Source of the DNA: Gorsachius magnificus
Taxonomy: Eukaryota; Chordata; Aves; Pelecaniformes; Ardeidae
NCBI GenBank assembly: GCA_034008185.1
Contig: CM067084.1
Coordinates: 68,668,612 to 68,732,611, forward strand
Direction: 5' to 3'
DNA length: 64,000 bases
Made by a program: the position numbers and the translations under genes. Numbering within the stretch: the stretch's first letter is position 1; each line of letters begins with the position of its first letter. Shown here piece by piece: positions 39,401 through 53,517 of this stretch. Under the pieces are notes generated by a model, which did not search any database, was not told the DNA's origin, and saw nothing but the letters and a program-made list of their open reading frames with translations.

Positions 39401-40757
39401 CTTAAAGTTGTGAGCAGCACAGAATTAATTTAAATATGACAGACTTTTTTTGGCTGAAGTCTTTGCTGTTTCAAGTTCCATATAAATTTCCGTAGAGAAT
39501 GGGTGTGAAATGCTTCCATTCATTTGTGACAGAACTTTTACAGCAATTAGCAACATTCATGCCTCCTTTACGCTGAAGGAAAAGATTGCAGCAGATTAAA
39601 GGCAGGAAAGTACCAGACATAGCTATTATATGTTTTGGGGTTTGGTTTGTGTTCTAGTTGTACGAATGAAAAGATTTGCATTAAGTCTGAGTTGTATCAC
39701 CAGATTTATACCAGTGTAATTTTCTGAGTTAATAAGGCTACTCTAATTTTGCTCCTCACTCAGAATACTCTTCTAACCTCTTTCCTCAACATCAAAATCT
39801 GAAAGTATAACTTCTCATGGAGAGCAGTTTTCTATGTGTTTAAAAGCCTGCTCTTTCCTTATACTTTTTTTCTTCCTCCTTTTCCCTTTGGCCTCCTGGG
39901 TGTTGATTACAAAGCAATTAAAACTCCTTGCTGTGGAAGCAAAGGTTTGACTCAGAATGACATCAGTATTTGTCTCTACCCAGCCCTTCTCTGTTTTCAG
40001 TAAGTCCTGAGACTTTTTGGCTATGAATTTATAAAGTTGAAAGTTGCAAAAGGTACAAGGCTCTCCCTTGCGTGCCATTACTTGGAGCAGTCTTCAGAGG
40101 AGCCTCAGGTCATCCAAGTGCATCTGGGTCATGCTCTAGAACCGACAATTTTCTGCCTTCCTTCTTATCATCCCCTTTCTGTCCTCTCCCTGCCTGCTCC
40201 TTCCTCCTCATTTCTTTCCTGATCTTTATTTGTTTCTCTTTCAGCTGTTTGCTCATATTATTCTTCCTTTTTAGTAAAACAGTTTTTTCTACTTATGGAC
40301 ATCAACTGGTTAACTGGCCTTCTGAGGTTAATGAAAGCAGCACCAATAATACCCTTCATTCTTGCATCCGTTAGTAATTGTTAATGTAATATTCTCTGGA
40401 ATACAGGAAATATGACCTCCCTTTCCCAATGCTGCAAATATCTTGCCAACCACATATCAGCCTACTATGCATATTTCCTAAATATGGTTATCTGACTAAA
40501 AATGTTGTATGTGGTCAATAATCAGTTCTATTGCCAGCAAAGAATCTACTGAATGTAGGTACAAGGAAAGACATTGCAATGTCTGAGAGATCATTGTATC
40601 TGTTTTTAAGGATCCATTACTGTTGTTCTGTCCTACTGGTTGTTTCAGCCTAGTGTTATTAGGGTTGACTCTAAGGCACTGTGCATGTGTGTGGACCATT
40701 CCTCCTGACTGCCCTTGTCTTGTCGTCAGCACATGGTCTCTGGTAGCTACGTATCTT

Positions 40758-40775
40758 GGGGTGGGGGGGGTGGGG
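40758..40775 (+). other. Putative G-quadruplex motif
   Basis: Eighteen bases read GGGG-T-GGGGGGGG-T-GGGG on the + strand, so four runs of at least three G can form with one-base loops. It is the densest G tract in the window outside transposons. Because STK32B is on this strand, the nascent intron RNA would carry the same motif. Confidence 0.7.
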
Positions 40776-41861
40776 TTGTCCATCTGCAGCTGATTTCCAG
40801 CCTCAGAGCCCTTATCCATGGAAATATTCATACTAAAACAAAGGTCAGTACTATAAGCAAAGTGTCACAAAAATTAATTTCTTTAATGTAGACAGGTTTT
40901 ATTATGGCTAAAACTTTCTGAAGATTTTTTTTTTTTTTCATGTAGACCAATGCTGTGGCTGTCTCAGGAATACTTCAGTGATTGTAGTAGACAAAAAGGA
41001 GGGGAAACAGCTTATTCTGTCATGAATGTAAGAGGAATTGTGGCCTGTAAGAGGAAAATGTAAGGATTCTTTTCTATTTAAATAGAAAACAACATCTGAC
41101 AGACCTGGTTGAATAAATTAACCAATAAGCTGACCAAATTAGCTTTCTCAGATTTGAGATTTACTGATGTTCCACTGTATCCATGAAGGCTTTAAGGCTG
41201 TACAAGTGTTTCTGGGAATAAAATTTAGTCCTCTGGGTTATGCTGTCTGTAACACAGATTATGACAAATGCATGCAAGGTATCCAAACGTCTAAATGGTT
41301 TCCCTCTAGCAGACTCTACACAGGCTTGGATTTGAAAACAGCTGCATCTTTGTGAGGATGTACATTTCATTCTATAGTGGGATGTCCTCTGCAGGTCAGT
41401 GACTAGTTGGCAGGGAAGCTTTAGCTAATCTTTTTACAAGAATTCATTGATGAGCCTTCCAATAATGAAGTGTTAGGTCAAAGTTAATTTGAATGTTGCA
41501 CACAGATGTCATTCTTTCCTTGCATTAGCGCTTCACGGAGAGCACAGCGCTTCATTAAAGCAGCCTGATGATACTGAGTCACGTCCAAAATGTCCATGGC
41601 ACTCTCCTGTGACTTATTCACTTTCTGTTTTCTTAGGGCTGCTGAATGATGCATTTCATTTTCTCCTAGTAAGACCATGCTGGTTTTGGGACACTGTCAT
41701 TTCTTCTTGTATGCTCAAATACCTGATTTTGAAGACTTCTTTGTTATGCTACTGTTTCAGAGTTTTTGTGCTTTTCAGTAAATTTAATGTTTATTTAGTA
41801 ATTATTTCTGTAGGTCCCTTGAACTCCATTAGAAGTTGGAAAACAGTATCACTTTAAAAAA

Positions 41862-41985
41862 TTGTTGTTGTTATTGTTATTGTTATTATTATTATATAAT
41901 GAATATATAATGATACAATATATAGTATTCTATATAATAAAATTCTATATAATAGCATATATAGCATTCTGAAATATTACATATT
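41862..41985. repeat. TTG/TTATTG microsatellite joined to AT-rich repeats
   Basis: TTG units pass into TTATTG and ATT units (41862-41895) and then into an AT-only stretch in which TATATAATGA- and ATTCTATATAATA-like words recur (41890-41975). It is simple, easily melted sequence. Confidence 0.8.
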
Positions 41986-44900
41986 CAGTGAAGAACATGT
42001 TTTTATATAGAAAATTTGTTTAATATGTAATATAGGAATAAATACCTGGGTAGAACTGGGTGGGTCAGGCTACTTTCTGAATGACCCTGTAAAAATATAA
42101 GAACAATAGTAAGAGGAATGGGGCTATACTGCTTCCATGATACTCCCTGGACATGATGCTCATTTCAGGAATCCCACAGGAAAGCTTCTGCCATCATTGC
42201 TTGTGCTGCTATTGTAAAGTCTGCCCTAAAAGGTTTAGTGCTGCAGATGGATATCCATAGCACTGGCAAAGTCACAGCAGTCAGGTGTGTTAATCCTTTC
42301 CAAATGAATGTTTTGAAGTAACTGCTCAAAAGATTTTTTGGGATTGAGTTGGTTGCTTTCATGGTACTACGGTTATGTGATCCATTTGTGAGCTCTCTTT
42401 GGTCATCAGGTATTTGCCACATGATCCCTGGGTCCTCAATCTTAGGCAGGGAGCCATTCTTCAGGTTGGCTCATTTTCTGTTTCCTTTCAGGAAAGGGCC
42501 ACTATTCTGCAGAAATCTTTTAACTTTAAGAAACTGTGAGTCAAATGCTCTTTTTCTAGTGCAACAGATCTTTTTTTAGTAATGGTAAAAGAACAGTATT
42601 TCTAACTCTCCGTGAAGCAAATTACTGATATGAATCCACTTATTTCATTTTGCCTGTAATTTTGGATCCTGAAAAAGGGATAAACTATCATTATAAACTG
42701 TTAAACCTTCATCCAAAAAACCCCACAAGCCAACAATACAACACAAAACATTCTCAAACACCCACCGCCCTGGTACTCTACTGGGAAAAGAAAGTATAGG
42801 GTACCATGTAAATGGCAAAATGCAGTGCAAGAGAAAGTAGTGTGTTAGCAATGCTTATGGTTGACGTTTTATATTAAAATATAATTTATTTTTCTAGATA
42901 GAGTCAGAATTTTGTCATCTTCTTCAGTCTTTTACTGGAAAGCTTAAGTATATTCCTTGAAGTTGTATATATTTCATTGTCTTTGTCAAAAAAAATAAAA
43001 TAATGAGAAATAATGAAAATGAAATACAGATGTTTCATCAGATTTTTGCCAGTTTATAATATATACAGGTTGTAAAGAACTTTAATAATTTTAAAATTTT
43101 GTACTACCAGTCAAAATAATTCATGTTAGTTGCTTCTCAAAGGATTTCACAGAATTCAGATATGTCAACTTTTTTTTCAAATTCTCAAATAAGAAAAGAC
43201 TTCAACAGCTTAAGATTATATATTAGATGGAAGCCCCATTTTTCAAAAGTGATACTGATCAGTTGTTCCTCAGACCATGTTTACTTCTTCTATATTTAAA
43301 ATTGTTTCCTGACACCACTGATTTTAAAATTTGCTTGCATCCAAAAAAACCCCAGCTTCTGTCCAAGATTGTTCTGATGTAAGACATGGCCCTGACCCAA
43401 ACCAAAAGGGTAATGTAATCACAGCCTCTGCTAGGACTTTTGTTGTTCATTCAAATACAAAAATAAAGGACAGGAGTGTGAAAGTCCCTTTATATATATA
43501 TTTTAATTATAATTCTAGGTAAATACTGTGACAGGTTTGCTTTTTAGAAATGTAAAGCTAATGACCGTAATGAAGAAATTAAATGGTTTTATTCACTTTG
43601 CACATGTTTTCTTACAAAATGAACCAGAAATGAGGAAGCTTGTTTAATCAGGGAATGTCTTGTTGAAGTGGATGTTTATCAGTCTCCCAAATGTAATATT
43701 TGCTGTCAAAGCTTCTGCGCAAAATATTTGTGTATTTGGCTTTCAACGGAAGGAGTCGTAACAAAGCAGCCCCTTAATTAGTATTTTGTCAAATCTCTCC
43801 TCAGGCCATGTTTGTCTGGAACTGTGTCATTACTATGCAGGGTAGGAGGGTGTCAGTTAATTTTTTGAAGAAAGACTAAGAATGTCGTATTTTCGTTGGG
43901 ACATATGTGCCCTGCAGACCACTGCTGTCCCTTGGGAGCCAGCAGTGATTTGAAAGATATCATTGTCTATCACTGACACTTTATTTGTTTAGCAACTACT
44001 TTGGTAAGAGTTGAGAGATTTTAGTCTGTTGTTGGGTTTAAACGTCATTTGGACAGTGTTGCTAACTTCTACTGTTTACTGTAATTTCAAATTTTTCACC
44101 TTCGTTTCCATTTTCTCAATATTTGTGTCCTTTGCAACAGCAGGAGGAAGAGGAGGATAAAGTGAAACCTTACAGATAACTCCATCAGTGTCTGTTTAGG
44201 CTTCAAAAGCTGAAGGGTTGATCATATGGTCTCAGCTTGGACCTTTAGCATACACAAACTATGTAGTTACGTTGTCTGATGCAATGCAGTCTTATGCGTG
44301 CACTTTTTATTGCAGTGAAAGTTAGTGGGTTTCTGAATGTTGCTTGTTAGTTACTCAATTATAGACTTAGGATAGCTGATTTCAGAACTCAGCTTTGGTC
44401 AGATAGGTCTAAATTCCCTAGTGAAAAGCAGTTTCAGTAGTGGATTTTGAAGAAAAAAAATTCACTTCAGCCAGAATAACTCTCCATTGATGTTGTTTGC
44501 TGTCCATGCCTAACTTCAGGGAAGACCAATTTGACTGAAACAACCTTTGCTTTTTATCTTATCTCTATAAAATACATATTGATCTCAGAGTATCACATAA
44601 TATAAACTATGGTTTCATTCTATATTGTGCAGGAGTTTGTTCTGAGGTCTTCAAATCTACAAATCCCAGGTGGATAGAGAACAACATATTAAAAATTGGC
44701 TATTCTTATTTTTTTACGGCAGCCAGAATGCAAGAATACAAAAGGGGTTAGCTCATATTTGCTTTAGGTTATCTGGATTAGGTTTTTGTTTATTTGTAAT
44801 AAGTCTGGTTTTATAAAAAGCTGTATGAACATTTTCAGGGCAGGCTGAACTCCATTGCGTTCAGTTTTTACATCCTGTAGCAGAGATCTGATATCACCAA

Positions 44901-47900
44901 TAATCTAAGAGAGACGGTGTTTTATAAGAAACAAAACAAAACAAGATGATTCTAATGATTAAGCAAATACTATAAAGTTATTGCAGGAACTTCCATTTTA
45001 ATTATTTTAAGCGTGTTTGTACACACCAGAGAACTTTCTGCATTCTTTCATGGTTACCATCTAATGAGTGAGCTAAATTTGTTTACATGCCTGGAAGCCA
45101 CACAGTCAAACACAGATTATTAGACTCAGTATATGGAAGCTTGAATAAAATTCTTCTGACCTGTGTTGTGCAGTAGGCTAGGGGGGGATAACCCCCTGGT
45201 TATTTCTATATCTGAAACGTATGCATAGTCTAAAAATAAAAGAGGACATATATAATGAATTATGCCAACACTGTTGGAGAAAGCAAGTAATTGGGCATCT
45301 AGGATGTTCTGTTTTCCTCTTGCACAGCTCTTTAAATTGCAATGAATCTGGAAAGTGATTGCTCACAATCAGAATTAATTGAATTTTGAGATTTAATCCC
45401 CAAGACATTGTGAGAATGTGTTTGTATAGGAAGCCTGACCATTTTTATTGACTGGGGGCTTTAGAATGTAGGGAAACATTTTGTCTTGGAGACAACCGAA
45501 ATGCTTTAATGTCTCTCCCACAAAATTAAAAAATTGTCTCACAAACATTATGTGGAAAGCAGGAGTACTACAAAGAGTTATTGTGTTGTGTTTTCCTGAT
45601 TGAATCTGGCCTGCAAATGTGAAAAAGTAGAATTTCAATCCTGCTTTAAATGCAGATCACAGCACAGTGATAGAAAGCAATCACCACTGCCTCTGCCTAG
45701 TCTGATACGCACATATGTTACAGAAGGGAACGGCAATAGCAAGATAGCAACTTTGTGCCCTGGGCGGTCATGGGTATAAGGTACAGTCAGCACTGGCTGT
45801 AGGTGCAATATGTGTCTTCTATTGATAATGAAGATTTAGCTCATCTAAACTTTCCAGTCAAGAAGCCCTGGATTTTCCTCACTATTACATTATTTAGGAA
45901 CTTAAGAATTTCTGGTGAATTGCTAGCAGCTCTGGTTGCATCTCAGTCTGTGTCTTTGGGCCTTCACAGAGAAATGGGGGCCCTTGGGTTAAGGATCAGT
46001 GAACCTATTGTTGGCAAGGCATCTGGTTGTACTGGTATTGTCTGTTCTGTTGGAGACTCAGGGCTGGGGCTTCCCACAGGTCTGACTGTTGCTTTGGCCA
46101 AGCACATTGCCTGCGGCTGGTGTCCCAAGGTCTGGCTGAGCCCTCCTGAGCACACAGCAGCCACTGAAAAGCAGCTCAGGTATGTGACAGTCCTGGTGTC
46201 CCTGGCTTGGGAAAGTCGTGGTGGAGCTGGGGACTTGACCATCTGTTCAGTGCAATCAAAACAGCTGGTTTCAGCCCAATTTATGCCTTGGCAGGAGTTG
46301 AGAAAGTGAATGGGTTTGCATGATTAGGATTGAAATAAAATGTGCAAATGACAAGTCTGGTCATAAACAGAAAACTGTGGGGTTTATCTACCCCCTACTA
46401 ATGATTCCACCTAGCTACAAAGCAAGCTGCAATCTTGCATACGTCTCACACATACAGTAAAGCATAGTCTTTGTACCAAACAGGTAAGACAAAAGAATCT
46501 CTTCAACTAGAGGCCAAGAGGAGTGAAATGTTTTGCCTGTTGTATCATACGTTCTGATGCAGAAATAAAATCAAGTTTTCAAATTGCCCATGAAGTACTT
46601 GACATCTCAAGTTGGCACCTCAATTTCCACCCCTCTTTTTCCTTGATCTGCCCCAAGCATCCAGAGTGTTGTCAATGCATTCATAAGATCACCACTCAGT
46701 ACTTCACTTTTCTATTAATGCAATGTGAAGACTGCTCACATCAGCTCCAACTACGTGTGCTGCCAGTTTTCAGCTGGTGGTGATAATAATGTTTCTTCTA
46801 TTTTCACAAAACAGATCTCATGCTTATAACAAGTTTACAACTAACATTATGTATGTGAACTGCTATCTCCGTATCTGTCTGCGGCTGCTCTGTTTATGGC
46901 TTCTCACTGGTCCACCTTAGTAATTAACTTGGCATCAGGGACTTCCCATGAGAGTGACTGAGGAGCAAAGAAGATAGGGGAGCTAGTTGAAAAAAAAAAA
47001 AGGCAGGGAGAGGCAAAGTCACTGCAGCCATCTATTGACTAATGCAGTTCCATTTCTTCATGCTCAGTTGTTGGCTCAACAACGAAGTCTGTTACAGGCT
47101 TTCCTGAGATGCAACCTAGTAAGGTCTTTCACAATTAGGATTCTCTGTTACTTCAGGGGCATCCTGGTTCACCTTTGTACAGCTCAACGGATGCTAGGCT
47201 GATTTAGAGCACACTGTGTGTCTCATGGAAATAAGGCATCATTGTTTGTCCGTCTTCCTAGCACTTTGTGAAGGGAGTAACAGAAGTGTCCTCTGCAGAA
47301 CTAAAGGTGAAAGAAATCAGTTTTTTTTCTTCTAGTTGTAGGGTGTTTTGCATGCCTGCTGGGCCAGGGTTTCTTCTTTTCTAAGTCTGAGCAAATGAAT
47401 GTTGTGGGGTCTAATCCTCTGACTCAGCTTTGCACAAGCTTTTGTTATTTTTGTTCCAAATGCCTTTGATTCAAGGGAAGACTTTCATGAGACCCCATCA
47501 CTACCAGCTAAATACTGTCAGAATTGTATTTGCTGGCAGCAGGGAGAGGAGGAGAAAGGAACAGTCTCAGCCCCAAGGGAGAGCTCTCCCTCCTGCAAGG
47601 AGTTCTTTAGCACCAGTTCTTCTCCGTCCTTATGGAGGCCATGTGCACCCCTGAGCTAGAAGGATGCAATAACCCAGTCTTGGACTTGGATCTTTTGTTC
47701 CAGCATCTGCTGCTGTGCTAAGGAAGAATCCTGTTCAGTGATGGCTACCAGTGTTCACCAATTACTCTGAAAACATAACACTTCATCCAAACAACAATGA
47801 AAAAATGAAATGGAAAAGGGCAAAATGTATTTTCAAATTACTTACTGAAAGCAAAAGGTCAAAATCAATAAAATGGGCTACTCGCATGATACCATCCCCG

Positions 47901-48159
47901 TTAGCAGAACACCTGTAAGCATATTAATACATGCTAAAGTCTGGAACGTAACACTTAAATGACAGGGTGTCTTTTCTTATCCAGATTTTATCACTGAAAT
48001 AACATTAGCAAATGGGTTTGATAAAAACAGGTCGTAAAATGCAAATAACTAGGGTTTTAGAATTGCCGATGTTTCACTACATAATTTTAAAAGGTGGCTG
48101 TTGCAAAATCTTACTGTCGCTGGTGTAATTTCTCTGCTGTGAAGGTGAAATATCACTGT

Positions 48160-49120
48160 TTCTGTTGTGGGTTGCCAAACCTCATAGTCCAGTAGAGCTC
48201 CATGCCTCCAGGTCTCACCAGTAGTAAGGCTGACTGTGTATTCCCACCAGGGACACACATAAACACACTCTACAAGGCATACATACATATACGCATGGCC
48301 AGCCACACAGATTGACACAGGCAGAAAACAACACTCACAAACACCACTAATGGCCTTATCCAGGATGAAGATCGATTACTGGGAAATACATATATATCTA
48401 TATACACAGGGTGGATTCCTTTGGAAGCTGGACTTAGACCTGAGTGGTCTGTCTAGTAATTACCCCTGTATCCCAGTCTCACCTCTGCTGGCACCTGGAT
48501 GTATGAGCCCCTGAGGCTCACAGCCCCACTCTGCTTACTGATACTGACTCCCACCCTTGCACACAGCAATGCGTGGGCATGCACACACACACTATGGATC
48601 CCCCCAGCAACTGCCCTTAGACAACCTAGAAGCTGGGTAGTTTAACACACTTCTTAGTTGACCCAGCTACTGGGTCCTGCATCTTTTTGTCTCCAGCTGC
48701 CTTGAGCACAGAGACACACACATATCCAAACAGTTCTCTCGGTTGTCCCACAGATCCCACAGTCTCCTGGCAGTTGTCCCCCCATTATCCAGCTTCTCCT
48801 GTCATCTCACTCAGAGAGATGCGTATGTTCAGCGCAGACTTATGGCCCCTTCAATAACCGGCTCCCAGGTTGCTTAACCTGCTCCCCTTCCCTGCATCTC
48901 ATGCCCCTGGGAATTAACTCCCCTGTTCAGTCTGAAAGGTCATCCAGAGACCATCTCCCATTGACTCATGGTGATGGGAATCAAGCCCAGCCCATGAGGC
49001 TGATGCTTCTCCTGTCATATAACCCTGGGAGCAGCCAGGTGAAGGAACAATTTGGGTCTCCCTTGTTCCATTGCTCCTCTGGGTTCATTTGCATCCATAT
49101 GTGTGGGGAGATGACTCTTT
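48160..49120. repeat. CA-rich block, possible old dispersed repeat
   Basis: Composition changes here: the + strand becomes rich in CA and CC (CACACA at about 48246 and 48582, many CCCAG and CTCC words), in contrast with the AT-rich flanks, and has LTR-like texture. I could not find matching TG/CA edges with a target duplication, nor any coding domain, so the call rests on composition and a vague resemblance only. Confidence 0.25.
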
Positions 49121-49676
49121 CATCATAGAATGCAATGGCTTCCTTACTAGTTTGATGAACTTGTAAGAAAACATGTGTTGTTTCTACTAAATATTAGCTC
49201 AAGTCTAGATGAGTATGGCTTGAATTGTTCTTCAAGCATGGGCCAGCAGTCATGTTGCAGCCCCAGGGTCACATTCAAAAGGGAGTCACTATGTATTGAC
49301 TAGACTCAGAAGAACAGCTGGGCATGGAGAGGCTACCAGGATGATCCTGCATGCCAGGGGGATAGATGATAAGTCATTTGTACATGAACAGAATATGGAT
49401 GAAGCTTATGACTGTATAAGGCACCAGTACAGAAAAGGCCTTTTGGCATGTTAGCATAGTGTGGGCTTATTTCCCTTCTCCAGGAAGAGTCAGCACCTGC
49501 TCTCCTTACAATTAATGTAAACTAGCGGCTGTTTACCAGCTGTACACAGGTGCCCACATTTTGAAATGCTCCCTGTTCTCAATGTACCAGAACCTCATAT
49601 GTTGTCATTTGTTTGTATGCCAGCTCTCACAGGAAGGTCTAATATCAGAGTAACACCGCAAGCAGGTAGGCCATAG

Positions 49677-49771
49677 TGGGGCTTTTTTGGTTTTGGGGGT
49701 TTTTTGTTGTTTTTTTGGTTTTGTTTGCGGGTCTTTTGGTTTTGAGGGGGTTTTTTTTGAGAAAGGGGGAT
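49677..49771. repeat. G/T low-complexity tract
   Basis: T runs alternate with runs of three to five G over about 95 bases. The minus strand reads as a lysine/proline/glutamine-rich frame that is only a by-product of this composition. Confidence 0.85.
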
Positions 49772-52700
49772 TGTTGAGCTTTTCCCTTTTATTTCCATTT
49801 TCAAGAAAAAATCCTTTTTAAAATTCTCCACCTGTGGCTCCATGTTGGAGCTTGCTCCGTGGGCTCTATGTCCTGGACCTGCTTGAAACACCAGAAGGTT
49901 CAGAGCAGGCTTTGAGTAAACCTCAAAAAACTCATGTCATCTTCCTCTTTTGAGCACTGAGTAGCCTACTAAGAGGTTAATCTTCAAGAGGAGAATCTTC
50001 TTCTTCAACTCTCCTCTTCAAGGGAATCTGTAAGAGTTGTGGTGTATTGAACATATCTGAAAGCAGTAAAGAAGAACAAAAGCAATTTCTCTGAGCAGAG
50101 GAGGAAACACTAGTGTGTACCTGCAGTGTGAGACCTGCAGCGTCGCTGCTGGAGACGTGGGATGTAAGTGCTGTTTGCTGAAGTTCAGCTCAAATGTATT
50201 GCATGTCCACCAGAGGCTTCTCAAGCTGTTTAGTGTCTTATTTATAAACTGAGATATTTGAAGTTCATTTAAATAGATAGAAAATGGCCAGTTCAACAAG
50301 CTTGTGGTATTGTTCTCCCAAACCCACTCTCCTTAGGCTTCATTCTTTGTTTGGGAACATCTTCCAGTTGTTAGGAAATAGTTGACTTGTTTTGTGCAGC
50401 ACTATCTGACTAGTTTTGACAAATAACTGACGAATTCCCTGCTGAGATATTGTTCTCCCTCACTGCTCTCCCTTTATGTATTTTCATGTGTTGTTTTTCT
50501 CTTCAAAGTACTCTTCTAACATATAAAGTAATCTTACTTGCTAGGTTTTGTTTTCCAATCTTCCATAAAAATTGAAAAGCTTGTAAATTAACTTCTCTTT
50601 TCTTGTGTACTTTGATTCTGTTGCAGATTATTAGCTGCTACTTTACCTTCCTCTTCATGCAAAGACAACACAGGCATCCATAATTCAAAACCCAGAGTTG
50701 AGCTTGAATCACATTCCACCTCCTGCTATAATTCTCTTTCGTTCCATTAAGGACATAGGCAAGTAGAAAAGTTCAGAAATAATAATGCAGCTGTAACTTT
50801 GCTACTCTGAAATTAAGTACAAAACTCTGGGATATATCCTTTCTTTGAATCATGTGTATACATCCTCCAAATTAATGGCTTAGATGTTCAGATCAAAGTC
50901 AGGGTATAAGTTTTCCATGTCAAGTGGAAGCTGAGTTGCAGGAATCAGTGGCTAGCAAATTTGACTGCAACTGTAAAATCAGCAAACACTTCAGTCAAAT
51001 ATAGTTCAGGAACACTTCTGATGCTCTTTAAATAAACAATAGTGCCCAGAGACAGTTATTTGCTAAAATGTTTTTTGGACAAAATGTTTTTTTACCAAAG
51101 GGAATAAATAGTTGGGTAGCGTGAGTCTTCCAAAAGCAATTCCAAATGATCAGTGTATGCATAGGAGAAAAAATTAAATACAGAAGACTGAACACTGATG
51201 AAGTATTTGAGAAAATCTGAAAGATGGTGTTTGTTTTTTCCATGTGTTGTTTTTATTTATTTATCAGTTCCTGGAGCTGAGGAACTGCTGAAAACCAATT
51301 CATACCTGAAGCACGTCACTTAGTGTTTGACTATCATGTAGCTGCAAAGAATTCAAATATGTGAACTGAAAGTTTCAAAACAACAGAAGAAAAAGAAAAT
51401 CCTGAAAAGCATATTTGTTTATTTTTTAATTCACAACAGTTTTATTCAAATATCATGGCTCAGGAACACGTGAATGTCTCTGTTTTATCAATATTACTGG
51501 TATTGCCTACTGCCTGAATCCTACTGTATCTCCTGTGGGCTTAAGGGAGAAAAATGCTGTTGGTTAATGAAAAAAATTAAATTCCCTGAGCAGTTTCAAA
51601 CAGCTTACCTCTGAGAGAGACAAAGAGAGAGTAAGGAGTGAACGCGGCACCATCAGCTGTCCCTTCCTGCATGTGGAAATGGGATCTTGCAATCGCTTCT
51701 ACCACAGGGACGTTCAGCTAATTGATTGCTCTCAATCTGCCCCTTCTCCCCTCCAAAACTATGCAAGATACCTACTTTTGACTTTCGTGGGCTGAAGAGA
51801 TTAGACGTATGCTTATAAAATGGGTGGTTTAGATCACTTAAATATTTATTCTTTTAGTTCATGGTCTACAGGTGAACTGCCAGTTTCTTTCTTTGACAGA
51901 CACACAGTCTCATGCACCTCACCCAAAAGTTTTACATTTTGTAAAACTTTCAGATACTCCCTGTAAATTATGTGAAACATGATGTATATGCTGTCATTGT
52001 GACAGTTACTCACCATAATTGCTTATTTGTACTGGCTTGGGGTAATTTTCCTCAGTAAACTCCTCTTTTTTTGACAACACTCACTGTATTTTCTGTGCTA
52101 TGAAATCACTTGCACAGGAGTTGGGTGGTAAGAAATAGCACAAAGTGTTTGTTCTAACTAAAGACATGTGCCAGTCTTAGTTAACCACTTATGATTCAAA
52201 ATGAACATCCCAACACCACTAGGGAATTGTATTTGCAGATGCAGTAGCCCAGAAACTGTTCTGGCAGAACAGCACTCATGTTCCTGTGCGCAGTAGCTGA
52301 CGATTATCAGTTCAACTGATTAAAACCTCTGATAACTCAGCTAAAGAAGCAGCACGTTGTTTTCATTATAAAGTCTAGCAGATCTCCGTTAGAATTTCAA
52401 ACTCATCTGTCTCCCATATCACTTCTTTCATCAGTGAATTCCAAATGTCCTGACTCTTACAGCTCATCAGTCTTTTAGCAATTTGCCATAATATGCCCAT
52501 TCAAAGACCATGGCATTACAGCCCAGATTCAGGTAGTCTTTCTGTAACAAGTATTAAAATCTGAGTTTTGATCATGAAATTTTCCCCCTTTTCTTTTGAA
52601 TCACCTGCAATATCAATACCCCAATTTTCTACCAGAGTATTTAAGGAAGAACTGCACCTATGACATACGAACGAGCTGGTCCCTAATTAAAACCAGCCGT

Positions 52701-53361
52701 TAGAGAGAAAGGCAATTACATTCACTGAGCGAGTACTTTATATAATCAAATGATACACACCAAGACACTGAACTGCATTTTATCTGATTTGATGTTAGAG
52801 CTCAGCTCTTATGTCAGAGTGTGTCTAATCATAGGAGTTGGGAAATCCTGACCTTTTAATATCGGGTTCCACCACTGAGGAGATGAACAGTTCTCAGCAG
52901 CTTTAGGTTATCTGATTGTTTCCAATATGTATTGGCAGAATGGAGACATGAGCGTTGCCCACAAAATTCACAGGGATGTTATGAATGCAGTTAGAAGTCA
53001 CTAATCAGTATTGCTCTTGAGACCTATTTATTCTTTAACTTATATCAATGTGATGTTCCTTCTCTTCAATGGCATTGAAGATCTCTCCCTTTCCTGCACA
53101 AAGATGATTGAAGGAGATTTGCTTTTGCAAGGAGGTCATATTTTTTCTTTTGAAAGACTCAGTATGTTTAGGCCATACCTTGCGATTCCTGACTCACAGG
53201 AAGGAACGACCCTACAAAAAAAAGGAAGGACAAAGCAAGCACTGGATTTACACAGGAGCTTTGCTTCTGACGTCAACAGGTCCAGCCCTGTGAAAGCCAT
53301 CACCCCTGACAATACCGTACGAACAAACTGCTCGTACGCTGTCACGGGTTGCCGCTGTGTT

Positions 53362-53517
53362 TAGAATCATCATAGAATCATAGAATCAGTTAGGTTGGAA
53401 AAGACTTTTAAGTTCATCAAGTCCAACCATTAACCTAACACTGCCATCCCACCACTAAACCATGTGCCTAAGCACCTCATCTGTCTGTCTTTAAATACCT
53501 CCAGGGATGGGGAGTGC
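53362..53517 (-). mobile_element. CR1 LINE 3' fragment
   Basis: This is an antisense CR1 tail. CATAGAAT-type units at about 53362-53388 are followed by the reversed 3' UTR and the end of the reverse transcriptase reading frame, and similarity is lost near 53517 after the CCTCCAGGGATGG motif. Positions 53390-53477 are nearly perfectly complementary to 60961-61048 in the sense CR1 fragment. Confidence 0.92.

Larger units (their letters stand above)
35294..53361. other. Intron 3 stretch with few features
   Basis: About 18 kb lie between the solo LTR and the next CR1. Apart from the simple repeats, the G-rich motif at 40758 and the CA-rich block at 48160-49120, I see only intronic sequence. Around 38612-38764 several developmental transcription factor-like words cluster (see findings). 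A 168-codon open stretch at 45803-46309 has no recognisable domain. Confidence 0.55.

Noticed and set aside
45803..46309. 168-codon open stretch on the + strand, the longest outside transposons and the LTR
   Set aside because: It begins at GTG rather than ATG and has no recognisable domain or splice logic. It lies in a somewhat GC-richer intronic patch where stops are rarer, so I read it as chance.
49595..49891. Lys/Pro/Gln-rich frame on the - strand
   Set aside because: It is the translation of the G/T low-complexity tract.
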